A DNA stretch of 42,650 nt from Lachnospiraceae bacterium (GTDB taxonomy: Bacteria; Bacillota; Clostridia; Lachnospirales; Lachnospiraceae): positions 1 through 42,650 of the forward strand of contig JAJQIL010000105.1 of the NCBI GenBank assembly GCA_021199235.1, read 5' to 3'. How positions within the stretch are numbered: the stretch's first letter is position 1; the number at the start of each line of letters is the position of its first letter. A program made the translations under genes and the position numbers. The notes below the pieces were generated by a model that had not been told where the DNA came from, searched no databases, and worked only from the letters and a program-made list of their open reading frames with translations. Below are positions 24,921-33,260 of the stretch, in pieces.

Positions 24921-26127
24921 AAAACGTAAAAAACGGATTTTATTCGTAATCAATACGATGGGAAGCGCGGGAGCGGAGCATGCGCTGCTGGCTCTGCTGC
25001 ACTGTCTGGACTGCGAAAAGTATGACATTTCCCTGTATGTACTCTTAGGACAGGGGCAGTTGATGAGACATATCCCAAAGGGAGTACGGCTTCTGAACCG
25101 AGACTATACGGAGCTTCCGGTTCTTTCGCAGGAAGGACGGCGCGCTCTGCGCCGTACGGTCCTGCGGGATGCGTTCACGGACGGATGTCTCTGGAAACGG
25201 CTGCCATACCTGATGCACAACTTCAGGGATATGCTGCACCATCACAGAATTCTGCCGGAAAAGCTTCTCTGGCGGCTTGTCGCAGACGGCTCTGCGCGGT
25301 CACAGGGGAGATATGACCTTGCGGTGGCTTTTCTGGAAGGCGGTGCGACCTACTATGTCGCAGACTATGTGAATGCCGCGAAAAAGGCTGCGTTTGTACA
25401 CATTGATTATGGCAGAGCAGGGTACACCAGAAATCTGGATCTCGACTGTTACCTGTCCTATGACCGCGTGTTTACGGTATCCAATGAGGTAAAAGACGCT
25501 TTTCTGAAGGCCTATCCGGAATGTGAGAAATATACGGCTGTTTTTCATAACATTCTGGATATTCATGAGATTCATCAGCTGGCGCATGTCCCCGGAGGAT
25601 TTACCGATTCATTTGACGGGATGCGGCTTTTGACTGTCGGAAGACTGACAGAACAAAAAGCATATGACGTTGCCGTTGAAGCGATGTCTCTGTTGAAACA
25701 GCGGGGGCGCAACGTCCGCTGGTATGTGCTGGGAGAGGGTGACCGGCGAAAACCGCTGGAACATCTGATTGCTGCACGGGGATTAAAAAAAGATTTTATT
25801 CTGATCGGTCAGGTGGAAAATCCTTATCCGTTTTATGCGCAAACGGATCTGTATGTGCATGCGACCCGCTTTGAGGGGAAAAGCATCGCCATCGAAGAGG
25901 CGCAGACATTGGGCTGCGCGATCCTGGCGTCGGACTGCAGCGGTAACCGTGAACAAATCTGCGACGGTGTCGATGGAAAACTCTGTTCTCTGACTGCGGA
26001 AGGAATTGCCGATGGGATTGAATGGATGCTGGATCATCCCGAAGACCGGCAGCGCTTAAAAAAGGCAGCAGCTACGAAGCAGAACTTTGATATGGATGAG
26101 ATCAGGCAGCTGCTGGAACTGTTATAA
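24877..26127 (+). CDS. GT4 glycosyltransferase
   Basis: This 416-residue cytosolic enzyme has two Rossmann domains. The N-terminal part has a strongly basic start (KKRKKRKKRILFVINTMGSAGAE), and the C-terminal GT4 domain contains LLTVGRLTEQKAYDVAVEAM, VLGEGDRR and FEGKSIAIEEAQTLGC (EX7E). It resembles retaining glycosyltransferases of exopolysaccharide and capsule clusters. The sugar donor cannot be deduced. It is translationally coupled to the DUF2304 gene and 37 bases before the GT2 gene, within the probable pel transcript. Confidence 0.85.
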   Translation: MRMEQKKSEIQKKRKKRKKRILFVINTMGSAGAEHALLALLHCLDCEKYDISLYVLLGQGQLMRHIPKGVRLLNRDYTELPVLSQEGRRALRRTVLRDAFTDGCLWKRLPYLMHNFRDMLHHHRILPEKLLWRLVADGSARSQGRYDLAVAFLEGGATYYVADYVNAAKKAAFVHIDYGRAGYTRNLDLDCYLSYDRVFTVSNEVKDAFLKAYPECEKYTAVFHNILDIHEIHQLAHVPGGFTDSFDGMRLLTVGRLTEQKAYDVAVEAMSLLKQRGRNVRWYVLGEGDRRKPLEHLIAARGLKKDFILIGQVENPYPFYAQTDLYVHATRFEGKSIAIEEAQTLGCAILASDCSGNREQICDGVDGKLCSLTAEGIADGIEWMLDHPEDRQRLKKAAATKQNFDMDEIRQLLELL

Positions 26128-26164
26128 GGTTAAGAAACACACAGAAGTGATTTGGAGAAGAAAG

Positions 26165-26926
26165 ATGGGGGAAACAACGCAAAAGGAACTGCTGATTATA
26201 ATACCGGCATACAACGAGGAGAAAAACATTCCGGCTGTGCTGAAGGCATTGGAAAAACCGGATATCCGCAAGATTGCGGACGTACTGGTCATGAATGACG
26301 CTTCCTCGGACAACACGAACTGGATCGTGAAAGCACATGGCCACAAGCTGGTGACGCATGTTTTTAATCTTGGATATGGGAGTGCGTTGCAGCTCGGCTA
26401 TAAGTACGCGATTCGGAGAAATTATCGATATGTCATTCAGATGGATGCGGATGGGCAGCATGATGTGTGCAATATTCCGAAAATTTATGAGGCACTGAAA
26501 AAGCCGGATGAAAACGGCCGTTGTCCGGATATCGTTCTGGCGTCACGTTTCCTTGAAGAAAGCAGTAATTATCCGATTTCCTGTGCCAGACGGTTCGCGT
26601 ATGCGTTCTATCGGATGTTGGTGAAGCTGGGAACCGGACGGACGATCAGCGATCCCACCACAGGTCTGCAGGGACTGAGTCGCGAAGCGTTTCTCTACTA
26701 TTCCAAATACAATCATTTCGATGATCGTTATCCTGACGCGAATATGATCATGCAGATGCTGCTTCTTGGCTTTCAGGTCAGGGAGATTCCCGCTGTGATG
26801 CACAGCCGGATATCCGGGAAAAGTATGCATTCCGGTATCAGGCCGATCTTTTATATGTTCCGGATGGTGTTTTCCATTATGGCAGTGTGGATGCGTGTGA
26901 AGGTGCTTAAGCTGGAAAAAAGGTAA
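26165..26926 (+). CDS. GT2 glycosyltransferase, polyprenol-phosphate sugar synthase type
   Basis: The start at ATG 26165 is eight bases behind TTGGAGAAG and gives 253 residues; an earlier reading overlapping the GT4 gene would add non-homologous sequence. Motifs are LLIIIPAYNEEKNIPAVLKA, MNDASSDNT, VFNLGYGSALQLGYKYA and the DXD site QMDADGQHD, as in DPM1/GtrB-like enzymes that load a sugar onto undecaprenyl phosphate. There is no C-terminal membrane domain; the DUF2304 protein two genes upstream may supply the membrane part. The substrate is unknown. Confidence 0.85.
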   Translation: MGETTQKELLIIIPAYNEEKNIPAVLKALEKPDIRKIADVLVMNDASSDNTNWIVKAHGHKLVTHVFNLGYGSALQLGYKYAIRRNYRYVIQMDADGQHDVCNIPKIYEALKKPDENGRCPDIVLASRFLEESSNYPISCARRFAYAFYRMLVKLGTGRTISDPTTGLQGLSREAFLYYSKYNHFDDRYPDANMIMQMLLLGFQVREIPAVMHSRISGKSMHSGIRPIFYMFRMVFSIMAVWMRVKVLKLEKR

Positions 26927-26979
26927 CTGCGAAGGTACTTAACAATTACGAAATCTGATAATTTAATAAGGGAGTGAGT

Positions 26980-28461
26980 ATGATGCTTCAGTGCAGGAGA
27001 ATGCAGTTTACGGGTGCGCTTCTGGTGGAAACTGCAGCGGAAGTTCCAAATCCGGGGCGCGGCTGGTATCAGGTCTATAGCTTTGATGTGCGGGAAGCCA
27101 TTGATGAGGAGGAACTGAAATGGTGTCTGAATGTGCAAGAGCATCTGGCGCTTGTCACGCTGGATATTGGCTGCTGCCGTGACCGGGAGCTTGTGGATGA
27201 GGAATTTCTCAATATCCGGCGGATTTTTGATTTTTTTGCTGCGCACGGGAAACAAATGATCGTTCGCACGGTGTATGACCGCGAAGGCAAAGGACCGGAA
27301 CGGGAACCGGAGACCTTTGCTCTGGTGTTGCGGCACATCCGTCAGCTGGGACCGCTTTTTGCGAAATATGCCGCATACATACTTACCCTTCAGGGGCTGC
27401 TGGTCGGCAGCTGGGGAGAACTGCACGATTCACGCTATTTATCTGATACAAAGCTTTATCAGCTGGTGAAGACGATGTGGGAGGCGACAGGTGGCACCTG
27501 TTGCCTTTCTGTCCGCAGGCCGGTGCAGCGCCGCATCCTGTGCGCCTCACCGGATAGCGCGGCATGGAAGATTGGCCTTTTTGATGATGGGCTTTTTGCC
27601 TCTGCTTCACATTTGGGAACATTTGCGGAAGGGGAATATGGCGCGAAAAATGCGGTTGACGGACAGGGACACCTGATTAACAGCCAACCGTGGCCGACCG
27701 TGGACGAGCTGGGGTATCTGGATCGTGAATGCGTACGGGTGCCAAACGGAGGGGAAGCGCCCGACAGTCTGGGAACAGGGGAATGCTCCGGCAGCAGAAA
27801 GGAGGCAGACAGGCCATCTCAGAACGAAATACTGGATACGATGCGTTGCATGCACCTGACTTATTTAAACCGCGTATATTCGGAAAAAGTAATCTCCGGC
27901 TGGAAACAGATGAAGTATTTCGGGGAGGACGCGGCATATCGGGGCTGCACTCTATATGATTATATCGGCCTGCATCTGGGATATCGCTTCGTTATAGAAA
28001 GCGTGTCCGTGTCTCCCGATCGCGGCAGGTCTTTCATGATGCAGCCGGGGAGCAAAAAAGGGCGGATCGAGACGCTTTTCTCATCCATCGGTAAATGGAA
28101 GAGCGGGAGCGGGGATCAGTCCCTGACGCTGACAATCCGCGGGCGCAATGTCGGTTTTGGCAATCTGTACCGTTCCGCGCAGCTGACGCTGATCGCAAGG
28201 GGATCGGATGGCTGTGAGATGCGGAAAAGCCTGGATACGGATCCCCGGGAGTGGGATGCAGGCAAAGAATTTCGTGTGACTGCAGAATGGCCCGGAGAAG
28301 CCGCCGCCGACATAGATGGAATGCCATGGCGGGAGGAACTCTTCCTGCGTCTGAAGCAGGAGGATGGAGAAACGATATGGTTCGCAAACCGGAACGCGAA
28401 AAATCTGCTGCCAATCGGCACTGTGTTTGGGTGGAAACCGCGGCGGGAATTCTCATCCTGA
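26980..28461 (+). CDS. DUF4832/DUF4874-type protein, cytosolic form
   Basis: The start is set at ATG 26980 (493 aa) behind AAGGGAG; GTG 26974 and ATG 26983 are alternatives. The protein has no signal peptide or membrane segment. Characteristic segments are PNPGRGWYQVYSF near the N-terminus, LVGSWGELHDSRYL, RRPVQRR, FDDGLFASASHLGTF, VPNGGE and LHLGYRF. These match DUF4874 followed by DUF4832, predicted TIM-barrel plus beta-sandwich proteins found near exopolysaccharide genes. It is homologous to the product of the opposite gene at 28453-29925, and the two overlap tail to tail by nine bases. Conserved Glu residues in GSWGE and PNGGE could be catalytic as in clan GH-A hydrolases; this is inference. 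Confidence 0.75.
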   Translation: MMLQCRRMQFTGALLVETAAEVPNPGRGWYQVYSFDVREAIDEEELKWCLNVQEHLALVTLDIGCCRDRELVDEEFLNIRRIFDFFAAHGKQMIVRTVYDREGKGPEREPETFALVLRHIRQLGPLFAKYAAYILTLQGLLVGSWGELHDSRYLSDTKLYQLVKTMWEATGGTCCLSVRRPVQRRILCASPDSAAWKIGLFDDGLFASASHLGTFAEGEYGAKNAVDGQGHLINSQPWPTVDELGYLDRECVRVPNGGEAPDSLGTGECSGSRKEADRPSQNEILDTMRCMHLTYLNRVYSEKVISGWKQMKYFGEDAAYRGCTLYDYIGLHLGYRFVIESVSVSPDRGRSFMMQPGSKKGRIETLFSSIGKWKSGSGDQSLTLTIRGRNVGFGNLYRSAQLTLIARGSDGCEMRKSLDTDPREWDAGKEFRVTAEWPGEAAADIDGMPWREELFLRLKQEDGETIWFANRNAKNLLPIGTVFGWKPRREFSS

Positions 28462-29925
28462 TACGGCGCTCCAATCTGCTCCAATCGTCAGTGTTCCGAG
28501 CGGATACCCATATTCTGTTTCTTCCGGGCTGCTTGCAAGCGAGATTTTCGCTCCAGTGACTGTGTCTGTCAGTGTCAGGTACGCGGCGTAGGTGCCTTCC
28601 GACAGATCGCGGACGGGGATACTGACCGTACCGTCTGTGCTTTCTTCGGAGCTCAGGATACAGAGACCAGGATCGGTAGTATAAGAAAGCATTGTTGTCT
28701 CAGCATCGCTGCCATCGATTTTATGCAGCGTGATCATGGCTTCAAAATCTCGTGTGCTCGAGGCGAAGCCTACGTTCTGAATCGTAAAGGAAAAGATGGC
28801 TTCCCCATCGAACCAGGTGTTGAATTCCAGACCGGTTCCGGTCAGGATATAGCGATAGCCCAGATGGGCGCTGATATAGTCGTAGCCGCTGCAACCGTTG
28901 AAAACATCGTCGCCGTCATAGGTGCTTTCTTTCCATGCCTCCAGCACGGTAGTATCATATCCTTCGTTCAGGTAGGAGATATGCATCTGTGAAAGAGTGT
29001 CGATGGCCGCGTCAAGATCGCCGAGCGTGTAGTCGTAGACGACCTCGCCGCCATTTGGTACATAGCGGCAGAGTTCGTCCTGAAAGGCAAGCTCTTCCGC
29101 ACGGGTTCCCTTATCGGATGGGGTGTCAGAACCCGCCCGGGAGGTGTTGCCATAAGTGCCGAGATCCGTCTCGGTGCCTAAGATGCCATCATTGTAAAGA
29201 CCGAGGCGCGAAATCAGGGAACCGTCAGATGCGGGAAAGGAGTCCGGCAGAGAGGTCAGACCCGTGATGGTGCGCCACTGCGCAGGGGTGCGCACAGCGA
29301 GGTAGATAGAGGGATCGGTCAACTCGGCGAGATGTGTGATCAATGAGATCAGATCCTCATTTCCGAGATAAGCGGATTCGTTCATTTCTCCATAGCTGCC
29401 GACAAAAACTCCCTGCAGAATATGGATGGAGTCCGCATAGTGATTGATAATTTCCGAGACCTGTTCCATATGCTCCAGCACCTGATCGAGCGAAGAAGGT
29501 TCACCGGAGAACCCATTGCCGTCCCAGTCATAAAGAAAGCGGAGTATGATCTGCTGGCCGCTTTCGGCCCAGGCGGACAGAATGGCATCGACCTGCGCAA
29601 GAGCGTTATCAGAAAGAGCGCTTTCGGCATATTCTTTCAGATTGATTTCAACCAGAACGAGAGACAGGGCTTCATTTTCTTCGATGTGTTTTTCCAGAGT
29701 TTCCGTAAGGGACTCGTTTTCCTCATTCAGGGAATATGCGTGTATCTGGTAAAAACCGCGATAAGGGTTATCAAGGACGGCGTCCGTTTCTGAGAAGCTT
29801 TCTGAAGACCATGATACAGGAAGATACCGTTGCTGATAAAGAAAAAGGCAGATACCGGCCGCTGCTGCCAGAATAAGGATTGCCGGAAAGAGTATGATAA
29901 AAATCCGTTTTGAACGCTTTTTCAT
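28453..29925 (-). CDS. DUF4832-type protein, membrane-anchored form
   Basis: On the minus strand the start ATG (complement of 29923-29925) has AAGGAG ten bases upstream and gives 490 residues; a longer upstream reading lacks homology. KKRSKRIFIILFPAILILAA is an N-terminal membrane anchor, so the rest is extracellular. The domain order is that of its neighbour at 26980: NPYRGFYQIHAY, LVLVEINL, FVGSYGEMNESAYL, RTPAQWR, LYNDGILGTETDLGTYG, VPNGGE, YISAHLGYRYI, then a C-terminal beta-sandwich. One homologue acts inside the cell and one outside, possibly on the same glycan. The gene runs against the pel transcript and diverges from the PqqD gene at 30087. Confidence 0.8.
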   Translation of the reverse strand: MKKRSKRIFIILFPAILILAAAAGICLFLYQQRYLPVSWSSESFSETDAVLDNPYRGFYQIHAYSLNEENESLTETLEKHIEENEALSLVLVEINLKEYAESALSDNALAQVDAILSAWAESGQQIILRFLYDWDGNGFSGEPSSLDQVLEHMEQVSEIINHYADSIHILQGVFVGSYGEMNESAYLGNEDLISLITHLAELTDPSIYLAVRTPAQWRTITGLTSLPDSFPASDGSLISRLGLYNDGILGTETDLGTYGNTSRAGSDTPSDKGTRAEELAFQDELCRYVPNGGEVVYDYTLGDLDAAIDTLSQMHISYLNEGYDTTVLEAWKESTYDGDDVFNGCSGYDYISAHLGYRYILTGTGLEFNTWFDGEAIFSFTIQNVGFASSTRDFEAMITLHKIDGSDAETTMLSYTTDPGLCILSSEESTDGTVSIPVRDLSEGTYAAYLTLTDTVTGAKISLASSPEETEYGYPLGTLTIGADWSAVSG

Positions 29926-30086
29926 AATAGTGTAACTCCTTGGAGAATTTGGAATGATGTTTTTCCTGTATTGTGTTATTATAGCATGGAAAATACTTTT
30001 GAGGTAGCTATGAAGATATTTACAGTTACTTTTTTGGAAAGAATGAAGTCGAAGGAAGACTTTTTCAGGTCGCAGAGGATATAAGA
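29926..30086. promoter_or_regulatory. Divergent intergenic region before DUF4832 and PqqD genes
   Basis: This AT-rich gap separates two divergent genes. On the minus strand a perfect TATAAT (complement of 29978-29983) could be the -10 of the DUF4832 gene, but no good -35 is seen. On the plus strand I find no convincing promoter for the PqqD gene; AGAGGA at 30074-30079 is its ribosome binding site. Confidence 0.5.
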
Positions 30087-30407
30087 ATGACAGATTCGAA
30101 AAAACGTGACATGAATAAATCGCCGGATATCTCATCGGGGAATGCACCGACCGGCAACCGTTACCAGCTGCGCCGCGCCGCAGGGGTCTGCTGGCTGCTC
30201 GATATGGAACAGCCTGGCATCCCCTATGTGAAGCCGGTGTCAATGAATGAGATGGGAGCGGACATCTGGGAACTGTATGCGCAGGGGTTTACTGCAGAGA
30301 AGATTGCGGAACAGCTCGGCCGGACATATGATGTTCCCGTCGGCCAGGTGAAAGAGGATGTGTATGCGTTTCTGGAGGGCCTGAAAGCGCAGGGAGTTGT
30401 GTTGTAG
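30087..30407 (+). CDS. Stand-alone PqqD-family peptide-binding protein
   Basis: This 106-residue protein starts with ATG 30087. After a 30-residue polar lead, the PqqD fold is recognisable: SMNEMGADIWELYAQGFTAE, KIAEQLGRTYDVPVGQVKED and VYAFLEGLKAQGVV. PqqD domains are RiPP recognition elements that bind the leader of a precursor peptide and present it to a modifying enzyme. It is the first gene of a block that ends with two precursor-like genes (34801, 35215). The downstream Stealth gene follows after 69 bases. A second PqqD domain is fused to a kinase at 39583-40890. Confidence 0.85.
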   Translation: MTDSKKRDMNKSPDISSGNAPTGNRYQLRRAAGVCWLLDMEQPGIPYVKPVSMNEMGADIWELYAQGFTAEKIAEQLGRTYDVPVGQVKEDVYAFLEGLKAQGVVL

Positions 30408-30476
30408 CAGCCGGGTGCAGTCCCGATATTACATAGTTATTGTGCTGGGCACACACGGATAGTATGGAGGGCACTT

Positions 30477-31475
30477 ATGGACGGAATTGATTTTGTGATT
30501 ACCTGGGTAGACGGAGACGACCCGGCATGGCAGCGGGAAAAAGCGCGTTATTCGCCGGCCAGAGACGCGGACGCCCGGCCGGAACGCTATCGGGACTGGG
30601 GACTTTTGCCATACTGGTTTCGCGGAGTGGAAAAATTTGCACCCTGGGTCGGGAATATTTACTTTGTCACGTGGGGACATTTGCCCGGATGGCTGAACAC
30701 GGAGCATCCGAAGCTGCGGGTGGTCAATCACCGGGACTATATTCCAGAGGAGTATTTGCCGACATTTAACAGCCGTGTCATCGAGATGCATCTGCATCGT
30801 ATTAAAACTTTAAGTGAGAATTTTGTATACTTTAATGATGATATGTTCCTGACCTCACCGACTGCGCCGGAAGATTACTTTATAGACGGAAGACCCTGCG
30901 ATATGCTGGCATTTCAGCCGGTAGTAGCCAACCCTGCTAATCCGAGTATGTCGCACGAGTTCCTGAATATTTCGCTGATGTTGTCGAAGTATTTTGATAA
31001 ACGGCAGAATGTGAGACAGCATCCCGGAAATTATTTTCATATCGGATATCCGCCGCTTTACTTTTTTTACAACCTGCTTGAGATGGCGTTCCCACTTTAT
31101 ACGGGTCTTTATACATCCCACGGGCCGTTTCCCTTTTGCAAATCTGCTTTTGAAACCATTTGGCAGAAGGAGGAAGATTATCTGAGTGAATTCTCCACGC
31201 ACCGTTTTCGCTCAAATGAGGATGTCGGCCCTTATCTGGTGCGGGAATGGCAGAAGCTGAGCGGGGAATTTCATCCGAAAAATGTGCTGCGGGATCTCCG
31301 ATATTTTAATGTGGGTGATGACAATCAGAAGCTTTGCCGCACGATTGAAAAGCAGAAAGCGAAATGCGTCTGCATCAACGACGCGAACCACGCGATCGAC
31401 TTTGCGGCCGCGAAAGCGAAAATCCGGCAGTCTTTTGAGAAAATTTTACCGGAAAAATCTGCTTTTGAACGATAA
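30477..31475 (+). CDS. Stealth-type sugar-phosphate transferase
   Basis: This 332-residue protein has the conserved regions of the Stealth family: CR1 IDFVITWVDGDDPAW, CR2 FVYFNDDMFLTSP (Asp pair), CR3 HGPFPFCKSAFETIW and RFRSNEDVGPYL, and the C-terminal CINDANHAIDF. Known members transfer hexose-1-phosphate in bacterial capsules, and the human homologue GNPTAB phosphorylates glycoproteins. No membrane segment is present. ATG 30477 follows GGAGGG at five bases. Linkage with PqqD, nucleotidyltransferase and precursor genes opens the possibility that the acceptor is a peptide or a glycan attached to it rather than a capsule. That is inference. Confidence 0.88.
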   Translation: MDGIDFVITWVDGDDPAWQREKARYSPARDADARPERYRDWGLLPYWFRGVEKFAPWVGNIYFVTWGHLPGWLNTEHPKLRVVNHRDYIPEEYLPTFNSRVIEMHLHRIKTLSENFVYFNDDMFLTSPTAPEDYFIDGRPCDMLAFQPVVANPANPSMSHEFLNISLMLSKYFDKRQNVRQHPGNYFHIGYPPLYFFYNLLEMAFPLYTGLYTSHGPFPFCKSAFETIWQKEEDYLSEFSTHRFRSNEDVGPYLVREWQKLSGEFHPKNVLRDLRYFNVGDDNQKLCRTIEKQKAKCVCINDANHAIDFAAAKAKIRQSFEKILPEKSAFER

Positions 31476-31624
31476 GCCTTTCTGACGGATGCGATTCATG
31501 AAGAAGACCAGAATCAGGTAATGGCGGAAGGGCCAGGACAGGGATTTACTGCGGAGATATACGGTAAGACAGAAGAGATAAGGACGACAGGCTGCCCGGA
31601 AAAGAGGATGACAGGAGTAAAGGA

Positions 31625-33175
31625 ATGGCAGAGCAGACACGCACCAGAACAGAATATTCGGTAAAGAATACAACGGTCGCCGTCGCCTCCCGGATGACAG
31701 CCATCCTGATGGGCTTTGTGACCCGGGTGGTGTTTACCCATGTCCTGAGCGAGAGTTACGTCGGTATCAATGGTCTGTTTACGGATATTCTAAATGTGCT
31801 TGCACTCTCAGAACTGGGGGTCGGCACTGCGATCACCTATGCTCTCTATAAGCCGGTCGCGGAAAAAGACACGGAAAAACAGAAGTCTATTATGCGCCTG
31901 TACTGCTGGTTTTATCGGATCGTGGCGCTGATTGTACTGATTGGAGGACTTCTGGTTATCCCGTTTATGGATGTGATTATGAAAGACAGGCCGCAGGTGG
32001 ATCACCTGACGCTGATCTACCTGTTGTACCTGGCGAATTCTGTGCTCTCATATCTCCTGATTTATAAAAAGACGCTGATTGAAGCGCATCAGCTGACGTA
32101 TATCGGCACTTTGTACCACACCATTTTTCTTGTGATACAGGATGCGGCACAGATTCTGATTCTGCTTACAACCGGGAATTTTCTTTTGTTCTGTATTATC
32201 GCCGTAGTCTGTACAGTGTGCGGGAACGTGAGTATCTCCAGGCGGGCAGACCGTATGTATCCGTTCCTGAAGGAACGGGAAGTGGCACCTCTGGGTCAGC
32301 AGGAAAAAAATGAGATTATAAAGAATGTCAGGGCTATGCTGATGCACAAAATCGGCACAGTAATCGTCAATAACACCGATAATATCCTGCTCTCAGCTCT
32401 TGTCGGGCTTGGCAGCGTGGGGAAGTATTCCAATTATTATCTGGTGATCGGCTCCGTGCGCCAGGTGCTGGATCAGGTCTTTCAGGGGATTTCCGCCAGC
32501 GTTGGGAATCTTGGCGTCCTGGAGGATGAAGTACATATACGGAGAATTTTTGAGACATCCTTTTTTATCGGACAATGGCTCTATGGGTTTGCTGCAATCT
32601 GCCTGTACGAGCTGTTGAGCCTGTTTGTAGAGATCAGCTTCGGGGCAAATTATGTTTTTGATCCGGGGGTGGTGCTGGTACTATGTCTGAATTTTTATCT
32701 CACAGGAATGCGGAAGGCAACTCTGATTTTCCGGGATTCACTGGGACTGTTCTGGTACGACCGGTACAAATCCATCGCTGAAGCAGTGGTAAACCTGACC
32801 GTGTCGGTTGTGCTGGCTTTGCGGTTTGGCGCCGCGGGCGTATTCTGGGGAACTTTTATCAGCACGGTGACGACATCTCTCTGGGTGGAGCCATATGTGC
32901 TCTATAAGCATTGCCTGAAGACGTCGGTGCGTTCTTATTTTGCAAAGTACGCAAAGTATGTGGCAGTTTTAGCAGGCGTCTGGTATGTGACAGATTGGAT
33001 TTGCGGACAGATGGGCGGGAATATTCTGGTGAAGTTCTTGCTTCGGCTCCTGATTGCAGCTGTTCTGCCGAATCTGTTTTTTTTGCTGTTATATGGCCAT
33101 ACGAGAGAATTTCAGGAAGTGCTGGCGATTGTGAAAGGAAGGCAGTGGGGAATCAATCGCCTTCGGAAAAGGTAG
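31625..33175 (+). CDS. Polysaccharide flippase, Wzx/MOP superfamily
   Basis: This 516-residue protein has 12-14 hydrophobic helices. The N-terminus YSVKNTTVAVASRMTAILMG followed by VLSESYVGINGLFTDILNVL is typical of Lachnospiraceae capsule and exopolysaccharide translocases. It moves lipid-linked glycans across the membrane. ATG 31625 is six bases behind AGGAGT. It is distinct from PelG, so a second glycan, or a glycan made by the Stealth enzyme, is probably flipped here. Confidence 0.85.
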   Translation: MAEQTRTRTEYSVKNTTVAVASRMTAILMGFVTRVVFTHVLSESYVGINGLFTDILNVLALSELGVGTAITYALYKPVAEKDTEKQKSIMRLYCWFYRIVALIVLIGGLLVIPFMDVIMKDRPQVDHLTLIYLLYLANSVLSYLLIYKKTLIEAHQLTYIGTLYHTIFLVIQDAAQILILLTTGNFLLFCIIAVVCTVCGNVSISRRADRMYPFLKEREVAPLGQQEKNEIIKNVRAMLMHKIGTVIVNNTDNILLSALVGLGSVGKYSNYYLVIGSVRQVLDQVFQGISASVGNLGVLEDEVHIRRIFETSFFIGQWLYGFAAICLYELLSLFVEISFGANYVFDPGVVLVLCLNFYLTGMRKATLIFRDSLGLFWYDRYKSIAEAVVNLTVSVVLALRFGAAGVFWGTFISTVTTSLWVEPYVLYKHCLKTSVRSYFAKYAKYVAVLAGVWYVTDWICGQMGGNILVKFLLRLLIAAVLPNLFFLLLYGHTREFQEVLAIVKGRQWGINRLRKR

Positions 33176-33260
33176 CAGCCAGTGGAGAGCAGCGATCGGG
33201 GAAAATGGCAGCCAGATAGAAGAAATGGACGCAGAAAAATGCGGACAGCGGAGGAACAGG

